Positions 12,345-25,471 of a DNA stretch of 64,000 nt are shown here, piece after piece (the stretch's first letter is position 1; every line of letters begins with the position of its first letter). A program made the position numbers and the translations under genes. Origin of the DNA: Coriaria nepalensis (lineage: Eukaryota > Streptophyta > Magnoliopsida > Cucurbitales > Coriariaceae); the NCBI GenBank assembly GCA_027186245.1, contig CP114497.1, forward strand, positions 3,727,501 through 3,791,500, read 5' to 3'. The notes under the pieces are model-generated. The model made no database searches. It was not told the DNA's origin and saw only the letters and a program-made list of their open reading frames with translations.

Positions 12345-13245
12345 TTGTCTATACATATAAAGGGGAAATTATGATAAACTCCCAAAAGTTATTATAAATT
12401 ATAATAAATACTCAAAATATATGAAAATTATAATAAATATCTAACTTCAAGTTTAAATTATAATGAATCATCAATTTCTTTAAATATGGATGAAATTGTC
12501 ATAGTCACATGACTACTAAATTCCTATTAAAATTTTAAATTTGACTATAATTTTTATTTCTATCTTCTTAGTTTTCTTAACCTCTTTTTTTTTTTTGTAT
12601 TTATTTTTTATTTCAAGCTTATCGATAACCACCACGTTCCTCCGCTCCCCAATCTCCACCAACAATCTAAGATTACTAATTTTTTTTTCTTCCCTTAAAA
12701 TATTCTCTTTTTTTTTTTTTTTTACACAATCACCACCACCACTAAGCCGTTACCCTCCTCCTTCTTCATAAGTGACCTCCATACAAAATCTTTCTCTCTT
12801 CAACAAACCGAGATCGCAAGACCTATGTTTTCTGATCTTTTAATTTTTGCGGACTCGGCCACCACTTAAGTCATGAAATCCATATTATCTGAAGAGATTT
12901 TTTCCGTGGAGGTTAGTGGCAATTATAATTGTTTTGGTAGTGGTAGTGGTCAAGAAAAAATAAAGTAAAAATCTAAAAAAAAATTTGAACATGCACAAGA
13001 GAATTAAAATTTTAATTTCTTTTATACTGGCTGGCATTAAAGTTGGTGATAACAGTAACATAGAATGGGTAGTGACAGCCAATAGTGGAAATAGAAAAAA
13101 GTAGATTGAAAAATATTAAATTTAAATTAAATATAATAGATTTTGAAATTTATTATATTTTGAATTTATAATTAATATTTATTATAATTTATATATATTT
13201 TAAATATTTATCTTACTTTTTTAATTATATATATATATATATATT
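12345..13245. mobile_element. AT-rich foldback or TIR element (tentative)
   Basis: Left part (AAATTATAATAAATACTCAAAATATATG, 12395-12425, then TTTAAATTTGACTATAATTTTTATTTC at 12534-12560) resembles the reverse complement of the right part (13085-13240). The resemblance is spread over about 200 bp per arm but is AT-rich, so chance pairing is possible. The middle has a ACCACCACC-type stretch on the left (12728) and GGTAGTGGTAGTGG on the right (12935), which also pair. Ends are approximate. Confidence 0.45.
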
Positions 13246-13553
13246 TTTTTTTTTTTCCCTATAATTTCAAGCATAAAATTTTTTGGGTGAAATTTTTTAT
13301 TTGGATATAACCCGTTAGATCTGAAATGGGTCGGTATCATTTTCATATTACTGTTTTTTATTATTATAAATTTCCGCGTATCGTTTAGTGGGGTGGGGGG
13401 GAGTGGATGTCATGTGTATATTTCTGTTAGAAGAAGAGAAAATTTGAGGAGTCAATTATCTTTTATTAAATGTCCTTAGAAAGTGGGGAGGTCTCCCTTT
13501 TCCGCTCTCCTTCAAAATCTCTTTCTCTATCATTTTCAGTGCTGTGCCAAGAG

Positions 13554-16367
13554 ATGGCGAACTGCAGAACAGAGCGCGTCGGAGACGGTATTGTGCGAAG
13601 CCTAACAACAGTCTTCTCCCTCGGACGCTTGACCTTAGTAATCTCACTCGCATTCTTCCTCTTCGTTGCTTTCTCCTTCCTCTTCTCTTCTCGCATCGTC
13701 TCTTCTGATCCTCACCTCTCTGTAAGGACTCCTCCATCTTATTTTATCTGGTTGCTAGGTGCTAATTTTCTCGGATTTATGTTTTCCCCGGAACCAAATT
13801 AGGCTTTTCCTGTAATCATGTCTTGCTGTTTCTAAATGGCTCTCCAGTTTGTTAGTTTTTTCTAAATGAGGGGCAACATTGCGATTGTATTCTTAGTTTA
13901 TTTAATTTAGGTCTTACTTCTGGATCTCGTTTTGATCCGCCTTAGTATGATTCCGGCACATCTACTGTTAGATGTGGTACTGTAACTTCCGAATTTAACA
14001 CCTTTTCAAGAAATTTTACACTTTCCCAGGAAACAAGCAGATCTTTAGTATTCTAGCATCACGTTTTATGCTATCCGTTAACTTTTCTCAGTAATCCGGT
14101 ATGAGAATGCTGTAATTTTCACTGAAGTATGAGTTGCTATGTTTAATACTTTTGGCTAGGATTCAAGTCCTGATTCATATGGAATTAAATCTCCAAGAAG
14201 ATCCATACTCGCAGCCAAATCGGATCCTCTCAAGCCCCACTTCGACCAGATCCGAAAGCAAGCCGATGATCATCGTAATCTAGTTCTTGCATATGCCTCT
14301 TATGCTCGGAAGCTTAAGTTTGAAAACTCCAAGCTTGTTAGGATTTTTGTGGATCTCTCTCGTAACTACTCAGATCTCCTTAACAAACCCACCTATCACA
14401 CTGTGTTGAACTCTGATGCACCCTCCATTGATGAGTCTTTAGTGCGCCAGTTTGAAAAAGAGGTGAAAGAGCGGATCAAAATGACTAGGCAAATAATTTC
14501 TGAAGCGAAAGAGTCATTTGATAATCAGCTCAAGATTCAGAAGTTGAAGGACAGGATTTTCGCCTTGAATGAGCATTTAACTCAGGCCAAGAGGGAGGGA
14601 GCTTTCTCTAGCTTAATTGCAGCAAAATCTATTCCACGAAGCTTACATTGCCTAGCAATGAGGTTAATGGAAGAGCGAATAGCGCATCCAGAGAACTACT
14701 TGGACGAAGGGAAGCCAAGGCCTCCCGAATTTGATGATCCAAACCTTTATCATTATGCAATATTCTCAGATAATGTGATTGCTGCGTCAGTGGTGGTTAA
14801 CTCAGCCGTGAAGAACACAAAGGAACCGTGGAAACATGTCTTCCATCTTGTAACTGATAAGATGAATCTTGGGGCAATGCAAGTTATGTTTAAATTGAAG
14901 GACTATAATGGAGCACATATTGACGTGAAGGCTGTCGAGGATTATAAGTTTTTGAATTCGTCTTATGTTCCAGTCCTTAGGCAATTGGAGTCTGCAAATT
15001 TGCAGAGGTTTTACTTCGAGAACAAGCTAGAGAATGCGACAAAGGACACAACAAATATGAAATTTAGAAACCCAAAATATTTGTCGATATTGAACCATTT
15101 GAGGTTTTACTTGCCTGAGATGTACCCAAGATTACATAGAATTTTATTTTTGGATGATGATATAGTGGTCCAAAAGGACTTGACTGGTTTATGGAATGTT
15201 GATATGGATGGGAAAGTAAATGGTGCGGTTGAGACTTGTTTTGGATCTTTCCATAGGTATGCGCAGTACATGAATTTCTCACACCCCTTGATTAAGGAGA
15301 AATTTAATCCCAAGGCATGTGCATGGGCTTATGGAATGAACTTTTTTGATTTGGATGCTTGGAGAAGGGAGAAAAGCACAGAAGAGTATCATTACTGGCA
15401 GAATCTGGTAAGACCAGCCTTTACTTATTATAAGTTCCAATCTTCAATTGAATGCTTGCGCAAATATTTTGTGTGCCACTCACTTATCTGTATGTTTTTC
15501 CAAATTGATACCTACCAAGTGTATTTAGATATTATTTCTGCACTATTTCATTTCCTTTGACATGTATTTGATTTTCCTTATTTCTGTAGGGTTTTTGTCA
15601 TAGAATCTTAGTGTTTACCTTGCCCATACTATTTTCTAACTCATTAGTGCAGGGATGCGACAGATCTTAAGGTATTCCGATGATGTCATACTCATTGTTT
15701 CTTAGTTATCATCTCTTATAACTACGATTATCTTGTATATGAATTTTAGAAATGAGCAACTTCTTTCTAGTCTTACTTTCGGAAGCAACTTTCAGGATAA
15801 GTTTCTAAAGTTGGAAGTTGTATGCCAATACTTTTCAGACTGAGAAGAGAGAAAGTTGAAGTGGATATTGATTACAAGAAAAAGAGAGATAGGAGAAGGG
15901 AGAGAGAATTTAATCTAAAGGAGATGTTAAAGGAGCAATGCTAAAAAAACAGAGTCATTTATATGGTGTGATGCTTGGTTTTCCTCTTGTGTTATATTTT
16001 CTATATGTATAGTTATGCCTCTGTGCTCTTCTACAAACTATCACATTCAGTTTGTTATAATTAACCTATAACGGGTGTGGTCTTGTTGCAGAATGAAAAT
16101 CGTACCTTATGGAAATTGGGGACATTGCCTCCTGGTTTAATCACATTCTACTCAACAACAAAGCCGCTGGACAAGACATGGCATGTTCTAGGGCTTGGGT
16201 ACAACCCTAGCATCGGCAAGGATGAAATAGAAAATGCTGCAGTTGTGCACTTCAATGGAAATATGAAGCCTTGGCTTGATATTGCAATCAGCCAGTATCT
16301 GCCGTATTGGTCAAAGTATGTTGATTATGATTTACCATTTATTCAGGCCTGTAATTTCGGTCTTTAA
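13554..16367 (+). CDS. GAUT8: GAUT8/QUASIMODO1-type galacturonosyltransferase (GT8), 3 exons
   Basis: Golgi type II membrane glycosyltransferase of family GT8, GAUT clade, needed for homogalacturonan (pectin) and xylan levels and cell adhesion in Arabidopsis. Exons: 13554-13721, 14160-15407, 16092-16367, all GT-AG and in phase, 563 aa against about 559 in the Arabidopsis protein. A short cytosolic tail is followed by one hydrophobic segment at about residues 26-45 (LTLVISLAFFLFVAFSFLF), then a coiled stem (IRKQADDHRNLVLAYASY) and the catalytic domain. The metal-binding DDD motif is at 388-390 (ILFLDDDIVVQKDLTGLW) and the C-terminal HFNGNMKPW at 525-533; the protein ends CNFGL like its orthologues. 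The N-terminal stem sequence favours GAUT8 over GAUT9. Its upstream region is packed with inverted-repeat elements. Nothing suggests loss of function. Confidence 0.95.
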
Positions 16368-16818
16368 AAGGAAGGCATCTGGGGGATCATTTATATGCTG
16401 TGCTAAAGGAAAGTATGCATACTTCATGGCTTTTCCTTGCACATTAACGTTACGAGTGTTTTGTGCTTTACCTACAATAGGTCAAGGAAAAATCTCCATC
16501 AACACAAGCAAAGCATACGTTTCTACAGCATCTCTATATGATTTAAATTTGTCTTTTATATGTTCATAGGGGTCGTCATTTCATACTAGATAAGATTAGA
16601 AAGTGTTAAGGTTCCTGGGTTTTACAAATTTGTGTACTTGTCTTATTCAGTGATGCCACTTCTGGTTTACAGTGAATTTTATTTCTTCCAGGTGGTACTC
16701 AACGGCGAAGCCAGATTTAAATGTGTTGTATTTTATGCTTTCCCTGGCAACGATTTAGTTTTACACTTTTACCTCCTAGCAGATTTGTGCATTTTTTTGT
16801 GTGTACCGGCCGATTAAG
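16368..16818 (+). other. GAUT8 3' flank
   Basis: Probably the 3' UTR and downstream sequence. Several 60-97 codon frames overlap each other in different phases and carry no recognised motif. The gypsy fragment starts about 450 bp after the stop codon. Confidence 0.5.
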
Positions 16819-17760
16819 GTTGGGTTTCGCTAAATCGTGAGCCACCCATTTAGTGATTGCTTAGTAGAAGTGCATGATGTATTTCATGTATTAATGTTGA
16901 AGAAGTATTTTTCGGATCCTTCTCATGTATTGCAGCATGAACCGATGGAAGTGAGACTCAACTTGTCCTATGAAGAAAAACCGGTACGAAGATTAGATAA
17001 AAGTCACAGTATTAAGAAATAAGACTATTCCCTTAGTTAAAGTTTTATGAGAAAGTTAGAAAATCGAAAAGGCAACTAGGAAAAAAGATAAAGATATGAG
17101 AGCTAAGTTTCCAAAGTTACTTCATGTTTCAAGGGAGAAACTTTTGCAAAGGAAGATAATTCGTAATATCCATTTTAACTGTACTTTATACTCGAATTAA
17201 TTTAGTACTCTTAAGTTCTATACAAGGTATGATTAAGTCGTTATAAAAGTAAGATAAAACCTTACAGGATTAGCAATAGGTTCCGAGCAAGTTTTTCTAA
17301 GTAATTAGAGTATGAATTTAATTAGTTCTAGTTGACCAAAATGACAACCTTATTCATATTTATTTTATATGTAACTCCAACATAAAATTCTAGCCTAAAA
17401 TCCATTATAATTAGTGGGTCAAAACTCATCTTTTAATACTAAAGTGGCCCAAAAGGAAAATTGGTCCAAAATAATTTTGGATATTAGGCCAAGACTTATA
17501 TTTATTGTCAAATGACCTAAAACAATAAAACAAGGCCCAAGACCATAAAAACGTAATGGGCCAAATTATGTTTTAGTTACTATTATTGCTAACAAAGGCC
17601 CAAAACATGAAAAATGCTTAAACAGGCTCATGATGGCCGACCAACATGTAGAAAAGATGTGTAAAACAAAGTGAAAATAGATAAGGATGATTGAAACATA
17701 TCTTGTTTAAGTTGACCATGAGAATTCTAGTCAAAATTTAAAACTCAAGACACTGAATTT
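16819..17760 (+). mobile_element. Ty3/gypsy relic: chromodomain end of pol and 3' LTR start
   Basis: The frame at 16837-17022 and its continuation read VHDVFHVLMLKKYFSDPSHV, then HEPMEVRLNLSYEEKPVRRLD, then KTIPLVKVL and MRAKFPKLL, the conserved end of plant chromovirus-type integrase/chromodomain. A purine-rich tract (GGGAGAAACTTTTGCAAAGGAAG, 17133-17155) and TCGTAATATCC follow, as at the start of gypsy LTRs. Everything 5' of the chromodomain is missing. The LTR seems to be cut by the copia relic near 17760. Confidence 0.75.
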
Positions 17761-20700
17761 TATCTTGATATGTATTTATAGAACATAATATATTAATTCT
17801 AACAAAGTCAATATACATGATTAATAATAGCTAACTTTCATAAATGACAATAAATATAATATTCATTAGTTTGTTAATATATGCATAAAGATAGTATCAC
17901 ATAAAATTGTTTGCCATATCAAGTGAAAACTTGATTGGCTTGACGAGCATACATTTTCAATCTCCCACTTGCACTAAAACCAATCATTTCTGAATCTTAT
18001 TCACATCTTGTCAAGATGGCAATTGAACTTCTGTTAGGAAGCCAACTTAGTGATTGGATCTATAATGTTGTCATATTGCTATCATCAATATCTGATTAAA
18101 AACTAGAGTCTATGAAACCCTCAATTTTTAAGTCAATACTTTCATAAATAAAGAACATTTCTTTTTTTCTTCTCAAGTAGTTAAGAATATTCTTAACAAC
18201 ATTCCAATGCTTTTGACTTGGATTTCCTTGAAACATGCTCATAATACTTAGAGCATAGGCAACATCCGGCCTTGTATAAACCTAGCATACATGATAGATC
18301 TTATTGCCTAAGTATAAGCTACCTCACTCATTTCATCTCTCTCTGATTGTGTCTTAAGATAAATATTCTTGGAGAGGCATTTTCCATAATTCATTGGTGA
18401 GAGTCCTCTCTTAGAATTTTTCATGCTAAACCACTTTATCACTTTGTCTATGTATGTCGACTGGATGAAGTCCAACAGCCTTCTAGATCTATCTCTATAG
18501 ATCTTTATTCCAAGAATATAAGTTGTTTCACTCAAATCTTTCATAGAAAAATTCTTTGATAGCCACAACTTTGTTGACTACAACATATCTACATAATTCA
18601 CAATGAGTTGTATGTCATCCATGTATAGAACGATAAAAGCAATAAAGCTCCCACTAATTTTTTGTACACACATGAATCATCTTCATTCTTAATGAAATCA
18701 AAGAAATTGATCATTTTATCGAAATGAATGTTCCAACTCTAAGATGCTTGTTTTAGGCCGTATATAGACCTCTATAGTTTACACAACTTTCTTATGTTTT
18801 TCTTGTCCGTGAAGCTCTCGGGTTTTATCATATACACATCCTCCTCGAGGTACCCATTTAGGAAGGTTGTCTTTACGTCCATTTTCCAGATTTCATAATC
18901 ATGGTATGCTACAATGGCAAGCAATATTCGAATGGATTTAGTCATTGCAACAGCTGAAAAGGTTTCTTCATAGTCAATTCCTACTCTTTGTCTATATCCC
19001 CTTGCAAGTAGTTTAGCCTTATATGTTTAGAATTTTCTATCTGCCTCAGTTTTCCTCTTAAAAACATCCTATAGAAATTATTCCTTCAAGTGCATCCACT
19101 AAGTCTCATACTTGGTTGGCATACATGGAATCCATCTTGGATTTCATGACTTCCAACCATCTCTCAGAATTCGGGTCATCAATTACCTCAAAATAAATTG
19201 TAAGATTATCATCTATGATCGGTCAATTACTAGGATTTTCTACTATAAATCAATAATGCTCTATCCCACTAGTCATTCTATTATATCTATAAACTTGTTT
19301 TGTACTATGAGGTTTCACAATGTCCTTTTTTAGAGGTGCCTTAGCCAAAAGCTGTGATGTAACAAGATGCTCAGTTCGAATGTCATTTTGTGAAATAGTA
19401 TTCCAAAGTTTCCTTTGGATACTCCATAAAATAATATTTTTTGAACCTAACCTCCAACTTTTCTACTTCTTGCTTCTTATAATAGGCATAGTAGCCTCAT
19501 ACGTCGATATGTTTAAAGCTTGCCTTTTTGCCTTTCCATATCTCATATGCTGTCGAAGAAATAGATTTTGAAGAAATCTTATTTTTGATATAAGCGGAGG
19601 TTTCTATGGAATATCCCCAAAATGACAGGGATAAATTGATAAAACTGATAATGGACCAAACCATCTCTAAGAGGGTTTGATTTCTCCTCTCAGACATGTC
19701 ATTCAACTTTGGCATTCTAAGAGAGGTCCATTGTGAGATTATATTATTCTCTTTCATTTAATCAAGAAACATGAAGCTTAAGTATTCACCACCTTGATCT
19801 AATCAAAATATCTTAATGCTTTTGCCTAGTTGTTTTTCTAATTCATTCTGATATTTTTTGAATTTCTCTAATGATTCGGATTTATGCTTCACAAAATATA
19901 TATATTTTAATGTAGAGAGATCATCAATGAATTTAATAAAGCACAAAAAACCACCTCTGGCAGGAGTTGACATAAGCGCACATATATCAGTATGTATTAG
20001 GCCCAACAACTCGGTTTGTCTTTTTCCAGTTCTACTAAAAGGAGATTTAATCATCTTGCCTAATAAACAAGATTTGCAAGTTGTCATCGATTCTAAATCG
20101 AATGGATCCAAGTATCCATCTTTATGCAACTTTTGAATTCTCATTTTATTGGCAGGACTTAACTGACAAATGCCATATGTACATTTGATTAACATCAAAT
20201 ATTATTTTCTTGACATATTCAATATTAAGCCAAGTTTCATTGTTTAAATTCAATATAAAAACACCCTATTTAAGTAACCACTTCCATAGAATAAATTGTC
20301 CAACCGAAAACTTGAAATATTGTCCTTGATAGAAAAAGAAAACTCTTCTTCATCAAGTCTAGCAATAGAAACAATATTCCTTATCAAAGTTGGGACAAAA
20401 TAACAATATCTCAAATTTAAAATCACGGCCGACGGTAAAACTAAGTGTAAGTGCCTCCAACTAAGGCAGCTACTTTTACTTCATTTTCAGCTCATAGATT
20501 GACTTCTCTTTTTTTCAAAATTTGTCTACTTCTTAGATTTTACACATTATTACAAATATGAGAATAACAACTAGTATCTAATACTCAAGTAGAAAAATTA
20601 TTGTAAGATAGATTAACCTCATTCCTAAACACACCTGAAGCAGCATCACTATGCTTTTTGAGACTTCCAAGACACTTCTTGTAATCTCTCTTCCAATGTC

Positions 20701-21175
20701 CAACTTTCCCTCTTTGCTTTTCTCAAGGAGCTCTTCTACCCTTTGTACACGCTCATGCAACTCTTGCAATCTCATTTCCATTTTGACTATTCAAGAGTTG
20801 CTTACAAACAGAGTGAATGAATCAGGGAGTTATTGCAGTACTAAGTTAACCATTATCTTAGTGTCTATTTCCGAGCATATACTTCTTAGCTCAGCGATGT
20901 AAGTAATCATCTCACACACATAGTCACTAATAGAGGTGCCCTCAGTTATCTTTAGCTGAAACAATGCCTTATATATATATCTCATAGCTTTCATTGCAAG
21001 TATCTTCACCATAAACAGTTTTAAGGTTATTGATATTCTAAAGAGCATGGAATCTCTCATAGTACTTCTGGAGCTCATTGTTCATCGATGCAAGCATAAT
21101 ACATTCCACGTCATAATCTCGCTCTAGCCACTTACTCCATGCAGGCATTGTTTCCTCATTTGATTTTTGAGGCGG
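17760..21175 (-). mobile_element. Ty1/copia retrotransposon relic
   Basis: Minus-strand element with gag and pol pieces in the normal order from right to left. Gag: 20830-21078 (KALFQLKITEGTSISDYVCEM) and 20578-20781. GAG-pre-integrase and integrase: 19803-20198 (CKSCLLGKM, then a conserved HTDICALM region) and 19497-19757 (NDMSERRNQTLLEMVWS). Reverse transcriptase: RSIYGLKQASW near 18750, a YMDD active site near 18620, and 18308-18568 (MKDLSETTYILGIKIYRDR). The polypurine tract and LTR start (GTGGGAGATTGAAAATGTATGC, reverse strand, LTR edge at 17959) are followed by about 200 bp of 3' LTR. Frames are broken by many stops. The right LTR was not found. Confidence 0.85.
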
Positions 21176-21860
21176 GACCTAACTGATTTAGAATGTCAGG
21201 CAAACGCTTATATCTGAGAATGATTCTCAAATTTCTATTATAGTCTCTAAAGTTAGTTCATAATGATTCTCAAATTATATTCTAGTCTCTAAAGTTGGTT
21301 CCAACCAACTTATTTCGCTCAAGAATCAATTTCAATTTATTAGACATTACAAACTACAAAACACATAAAAATAACATAAGCAAATATGCATAGAATATTA
21401 TCTACTACAAATTTCAAGTCATATAAAATTTTCGGTATCTCCATTATATATTATAAATCCACTCACCTTATGGAATCATAAGAATAGGAGCACTGGTTAG
21501 CCTAACTTTTAGCTCTAGAAAGCTTTTCTCACAAGTTGTAATTCCCAAAACAACCCCTAGTTCCATATTTGTAACCGAAACCCGCCGTTCAACCGACAGT
21601 TGATAGAGACATGATTTGTAACATCGTACATGAGATGTATGGTGTAGTTGCTTGGCAACCATTACGCATGATATACCATAAGTTGTACCTAGATGAAGTC
21701 AACCAAAAGCCATTTCCCCGTAGCTATTGAGTCCCCGACTTTAATCTATTCTATGAAGAGGACCTGATTCAATCAACATTTGAGCTCATAGGCCGCTTCA
21801 CAGTCTAGTGTGGAGAGGCCGGCGCAAACGACGGACTCCAGTGTTGATTATTCATAAATT
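21176..21860. other. Mixed retrotransposon debris
   Basis: At 21468-21540 the minus strand encodes CEKSFLELKVRLTSAPILMIP, the gypsy reverse transcriptase/RNase H boundary. The sequence before it (to 21662) is unrecognised. A near-duplicate phrase, TAGTCTCTAAAGTTAGTTC and TAGTCTCTAAAGTTGGTTC, occurs at 21240 and 21284. Confidence 0.5.
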
Positions 21861-24340
21861 TTCTCATGGGGAAGGTTTTCATGTGGTACACTTGATTGCC
21901 ACCTAAATCTATTAGGACTTGAAAAGAAATGGAGCAGTATTTCCATACATAATTTATCGAGTCCAACTAGAGGTCATAATGGCCGATCTATCCTGATTAT
22001 ATGAAAGGGTCAGAGAGTCGACCAATACGTACTTAGCCCGGTTCAAGTAGGAATGCAACTAATTCCATGTTGTCCTCCATGAACCCAAATTTGTGAAACT
22101 AACGGTCAATGAGCTCAATATCAAACTTCAAAAGAAGTTCGAGGGATGGAGTTCTGAGAATTTTTTGAGCTTTCTATCAAAGCTTCCCGATATGAAGAAT
22201 TGCTCAAGGAAGAGGCCTAAAGAAAGAGTGCCTCAATGGGCACTTACTTTAAAGAATTCATCTTCGAGGTTGGAATCGTTAAAATAATCATAAAGACAAA
22301 ACGACCGTCATCTCAGCCCCCCAGAAAGTCAACCGGTTGGGACACTGTGGAACCCTATCCTCATGAGAAGGATAAAGTCTACTCCTTTGATATCTCGAGG
22401 GCAAATGAAATCTTCGACATCTTGCTTAAGAGCAACAAGCTTAGGATACCCCCGGATCCCAAGTTTCCTTCGTCCGATGAGGTATGAGGAAAAAATTACT
22501 ATAAATTCCATAACTCATACCAACATCGGATAAACGACTGTCTTACGTTCTATCAATGTATTCAAGATCAGATCGAGAAGGGATTTTTAATTTTCGAGTC
22601 ACCCCCTCCTGTGGGCGTAGACTCGAATTTGTTCCTGGCTACCATCGATGCATCCTCTGCTAACATTCGACCTCTCATCAACCATAATTAAAAGATATAA
22701 AGCCAGGAGAAGAGAGGATATACCCAATTCAATAAAGGGACCCATGGAAGGGATAGATGACTTAGCAGATATGATCGCTATGCTCATGGATTCCCAGTGC
22801 GACCCTTTCTCTAAGGAAGCAAAGATGAGATTCGACATGGGTGCATTAAAGGCCATCCTCGACTAGTTCTACTCGGACTTTGAGGAAGATAGAATGGGAG
22901 AAGCTCGATCGATTGACCCGAAGATCAAAAACCACCAAGAGGTTATGATAGGTTCAGTCCAAATTTGTCTAGATTAAAACGTGGCGACATTTCCTTTCAC
23001 CTTCCAATCTAGTAGCAAGCATCTGGTCATCGAGGAAAAGCAAAAAGAAAGTAATGAGAAGGTACAACTTAAGCTACCTTCTGTCTGAAAGACAATTGGA
23101 GCAGTTAAACTGTCAAAGTAGCTACTAAGGTAGATAGGTCTGAGCAAATTGTCTTCGATAAACCACCCACTCAGATGGCTTATCACTTCAGACCCTTATA
23201 TGTTAAGATCCACCTAGACGGGTACCCGTTAATAAAACATTAGTAGATAATGGTGTGGTAGTCAATATCTTGGTGTTTAATATGATGCATGTTTTAAAAA
23301 AAATCATTTTGAGACATGATTCCTACGGAAGTCACTATTGGAGATTTTACCGGTGGGGTATCCCGAGTCAAAGGCATCTTGCCTTGGGAAATGATGATAT
23401 GGACTAAAATTGGGCTCATCGCTTTATTTTTAATAGATACTACAACTTCCTACAATGCTATTCTTAGACATGATTGGATCTATTCAAACTAGTGCATTAC
23501 ATCTTCACTGCAGCCGGTCTTGCTCTTTTGGAATGGAGACAAAGTAGAGACCATTAAGGCTAAGGCATGGCCGTTTGCAGCTACTTTGCATCTCATAAAA
23601 GCTACTTTGTACGAGCAATTAGTCGATCCGATTAAATTGGTAACGAAACAGCGCAAACCAATTGGGATCATCTCAACCTCACATTACGCATCGATTGATA
23701 AATAATCAGATCGCTCGATTGAAAAACTGTTGGCTTTGGTGCCATCTTAGTCCATTTCGAAAAGCTAGTAATCGAAGAGGTGCCATGATGGGTTAACCCA
23801 TAAGATCTGAGAAAGCGGCGGTCATCACCCCTATTGCGAAGAAATTTTTAGCCTAGAGGTCGGAGGATATCACTACAGCTGAATAGACGAAGAAGATGTT
23901 GGCCTAACCATAAATCAACCAGATTTGGCCCTTGCTAAGTTAGATGACTTAAAAGCCGACATACAAGATCTTTTAATAGAAGTAAATATAGGGTCGGCTA
24001 GGATGTTCGACCGACCTATATTAATAGTTATCTTCTTGTACCTATACATACCAAATTAATAAAATTACTTTCGGAGTATTTAGATCATTTTGTGTGGGAG
24101 TACCATGAAATGCACGGCTTAGACCGATCATTGGTCGAGCACCGATTACCGATTAAGCCCAACTTTAAACCTTTCCAGTAACCATTGCGTCAGATGTCAA
24201 CCAAAGTAACCTTGAAGGTCAAAGAGGAGGTGGTCATGCTTTTTCTTGCACTCCACTCGTCGAAGAATGAAGAAGTAAATAATTTGGCCCGAGTTTTTGA
24301 GGCTACTCTTCACATTAAGAAAATGACCCAGTTAAGTAGA
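21860..24340 (+). mobile_element. Ty3/gypsy Tat-lineage relic (gag, protease, RT start)
   Basis: Gag: ELSIKASRYEELLKEEA and RKSASMGTYFKEF (about 22160-22250), then a linker with FDISRANEIFDILLKSNKLRIPP and YKFHNSYQHRINDC, and the DMAxGPMEGIDDLADMIAM-type stretch (22648-22866). Protease region: YHFRPLYVKIHLDGYP, a degenerate VDNGAAVN-like segment near 23245, then VTIGDFTGGVSRVKG and TSYNAILRHDWI (about 23320-23490). RT entry: LDRSLVEHRLPIKPNFKPF with RRQ-like sequence near 24120-24230. Numerous stops and frameshifts. The palm and fingers of RT, RNase H and integrase are missing, as are recognisable LTRs. Confidence 0.75.
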
Positions 24341-24512
24341 CCTAAAGACTTCTAACCCTTATGTCAGCAATAACGACTTCCTACTTTGCTATCATAGTAT
24401 AGCGGATCTTAAATGAAGACCTTAGTCAATTATGAGTTGAACGTAACGACGGATTGAAATTTTTTCCCCTTGAAATGAAAATATTTAAACAAAACAAAAT
24501 TAAAAATAGAAA

Positions 24513-24552
24513 AACAAACAAACAAACAAACAAACAAACAAACAAACAAACA
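24513..24552. repeat. (CAAA)n microsatellite
   Basis: About ten copies of AAAC in a row. It borders the MULE-like end that follows. Confidence 0.9.
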
Positions 24553-25330
24553 CGATTCGTAAATGCTTGATGACTCGATGAGCATATGAATGACCATTGA
24601 ACCATTAAGTAGTTCATATGAATGCTCGATGGCCTCGAGGATAGTAAATCATCCAAAATTTCAATTTCAAATGCATATAATTAATTTAAAAACAGATGAA
24701 ATCAGATTTTACAAAACATTTACGGTAATAATCCAATTAATTTCAAAGGAAAATACAAAAATCCTAACTTTTAAGTGACATACCTGATGGTTAGGCTCTA
24801 TGTTTTTCACCATTGATTCTGGTGCTGACTTCAATATCTAATCTTCCTTTTGTGGAAAATTTATTAGAATATCTTCCGTCGACCGTTTTTCAATATTTTT
24901 CTTAAGATTCGCTTGAGTACTAACCATTTTCTTCTTTGTTCGAATGGATAGGTTTGCAAAATGGAGGTTTTAGATTATATTAGATTTTTCTCAGATGAGT
25001 TTGATTCAGATGAGATTCGAAACTGAGGGTTGTGAATTCAAGAGGCAACTTGATGAGGTTACTTCTTCAACGGTTTTGAATTGAAGACAATAAACATGGC
25101 GGTTATGTTTGTGCGGGAAGGAAGCATTTTGGTGTTTTTATTTATTTATTTTTTGATTGCTTTTGAATTTCGAACAAAAAGGTAAGATTTGTGTAAGGGT
25201 ATTTTAGTAAACTGAATATATATTCTATACATATATATTTAAGTTTTCAAAGGGAAGTAAGGCCATTTCATTATGAAAACTTAATTGGGTATATTATGTA
25301 AATATAACTTGTCAAAGGGTTAATGTGTCC
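24553..25330. mobile_element. MULE-like element end (element C)
   Basis: It shares with elements A and B a motif of the type GAATGCTCGATGGCCTC (24620), a CACCATTGATTC segment (24812) and an outer end with AAGGGTATTTTAGTAA (25196). Only about 0.8 kb is present and no coding remnant was seen. It stops about 140 bp before the start codon of the P-loop NTPase gene. Boundaries are approximate. Confidence 0.4.
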
Positions 25331-25471
25331 AAATCTTTCATGTTTCTTCGGCAAAGAAGTAAACCCGAATTCCTCCTCCTTCATAAACCTGTCTCCCACT
25401 CTCCCTTAGCAAAGAAGTAAAGTATTCCTCTCTTCTAAGTCGAAAAGAGAGAAAAACAGAGCCTAGCAAAC

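Noticed and set aside
11909..12397. Short open frames inside and after the PIF-like element
   Set aside because: None resembles a Harbinger transposase or Myb-like partner, and they are short and AT-biased.
13456..13737. Two minus-strand frames over the first GAUT8 exon
   Set aside because: They are the antisense of the CT-rich leader and the signal-anchor codons of GAUT8, and are arginine-rich for that reason.
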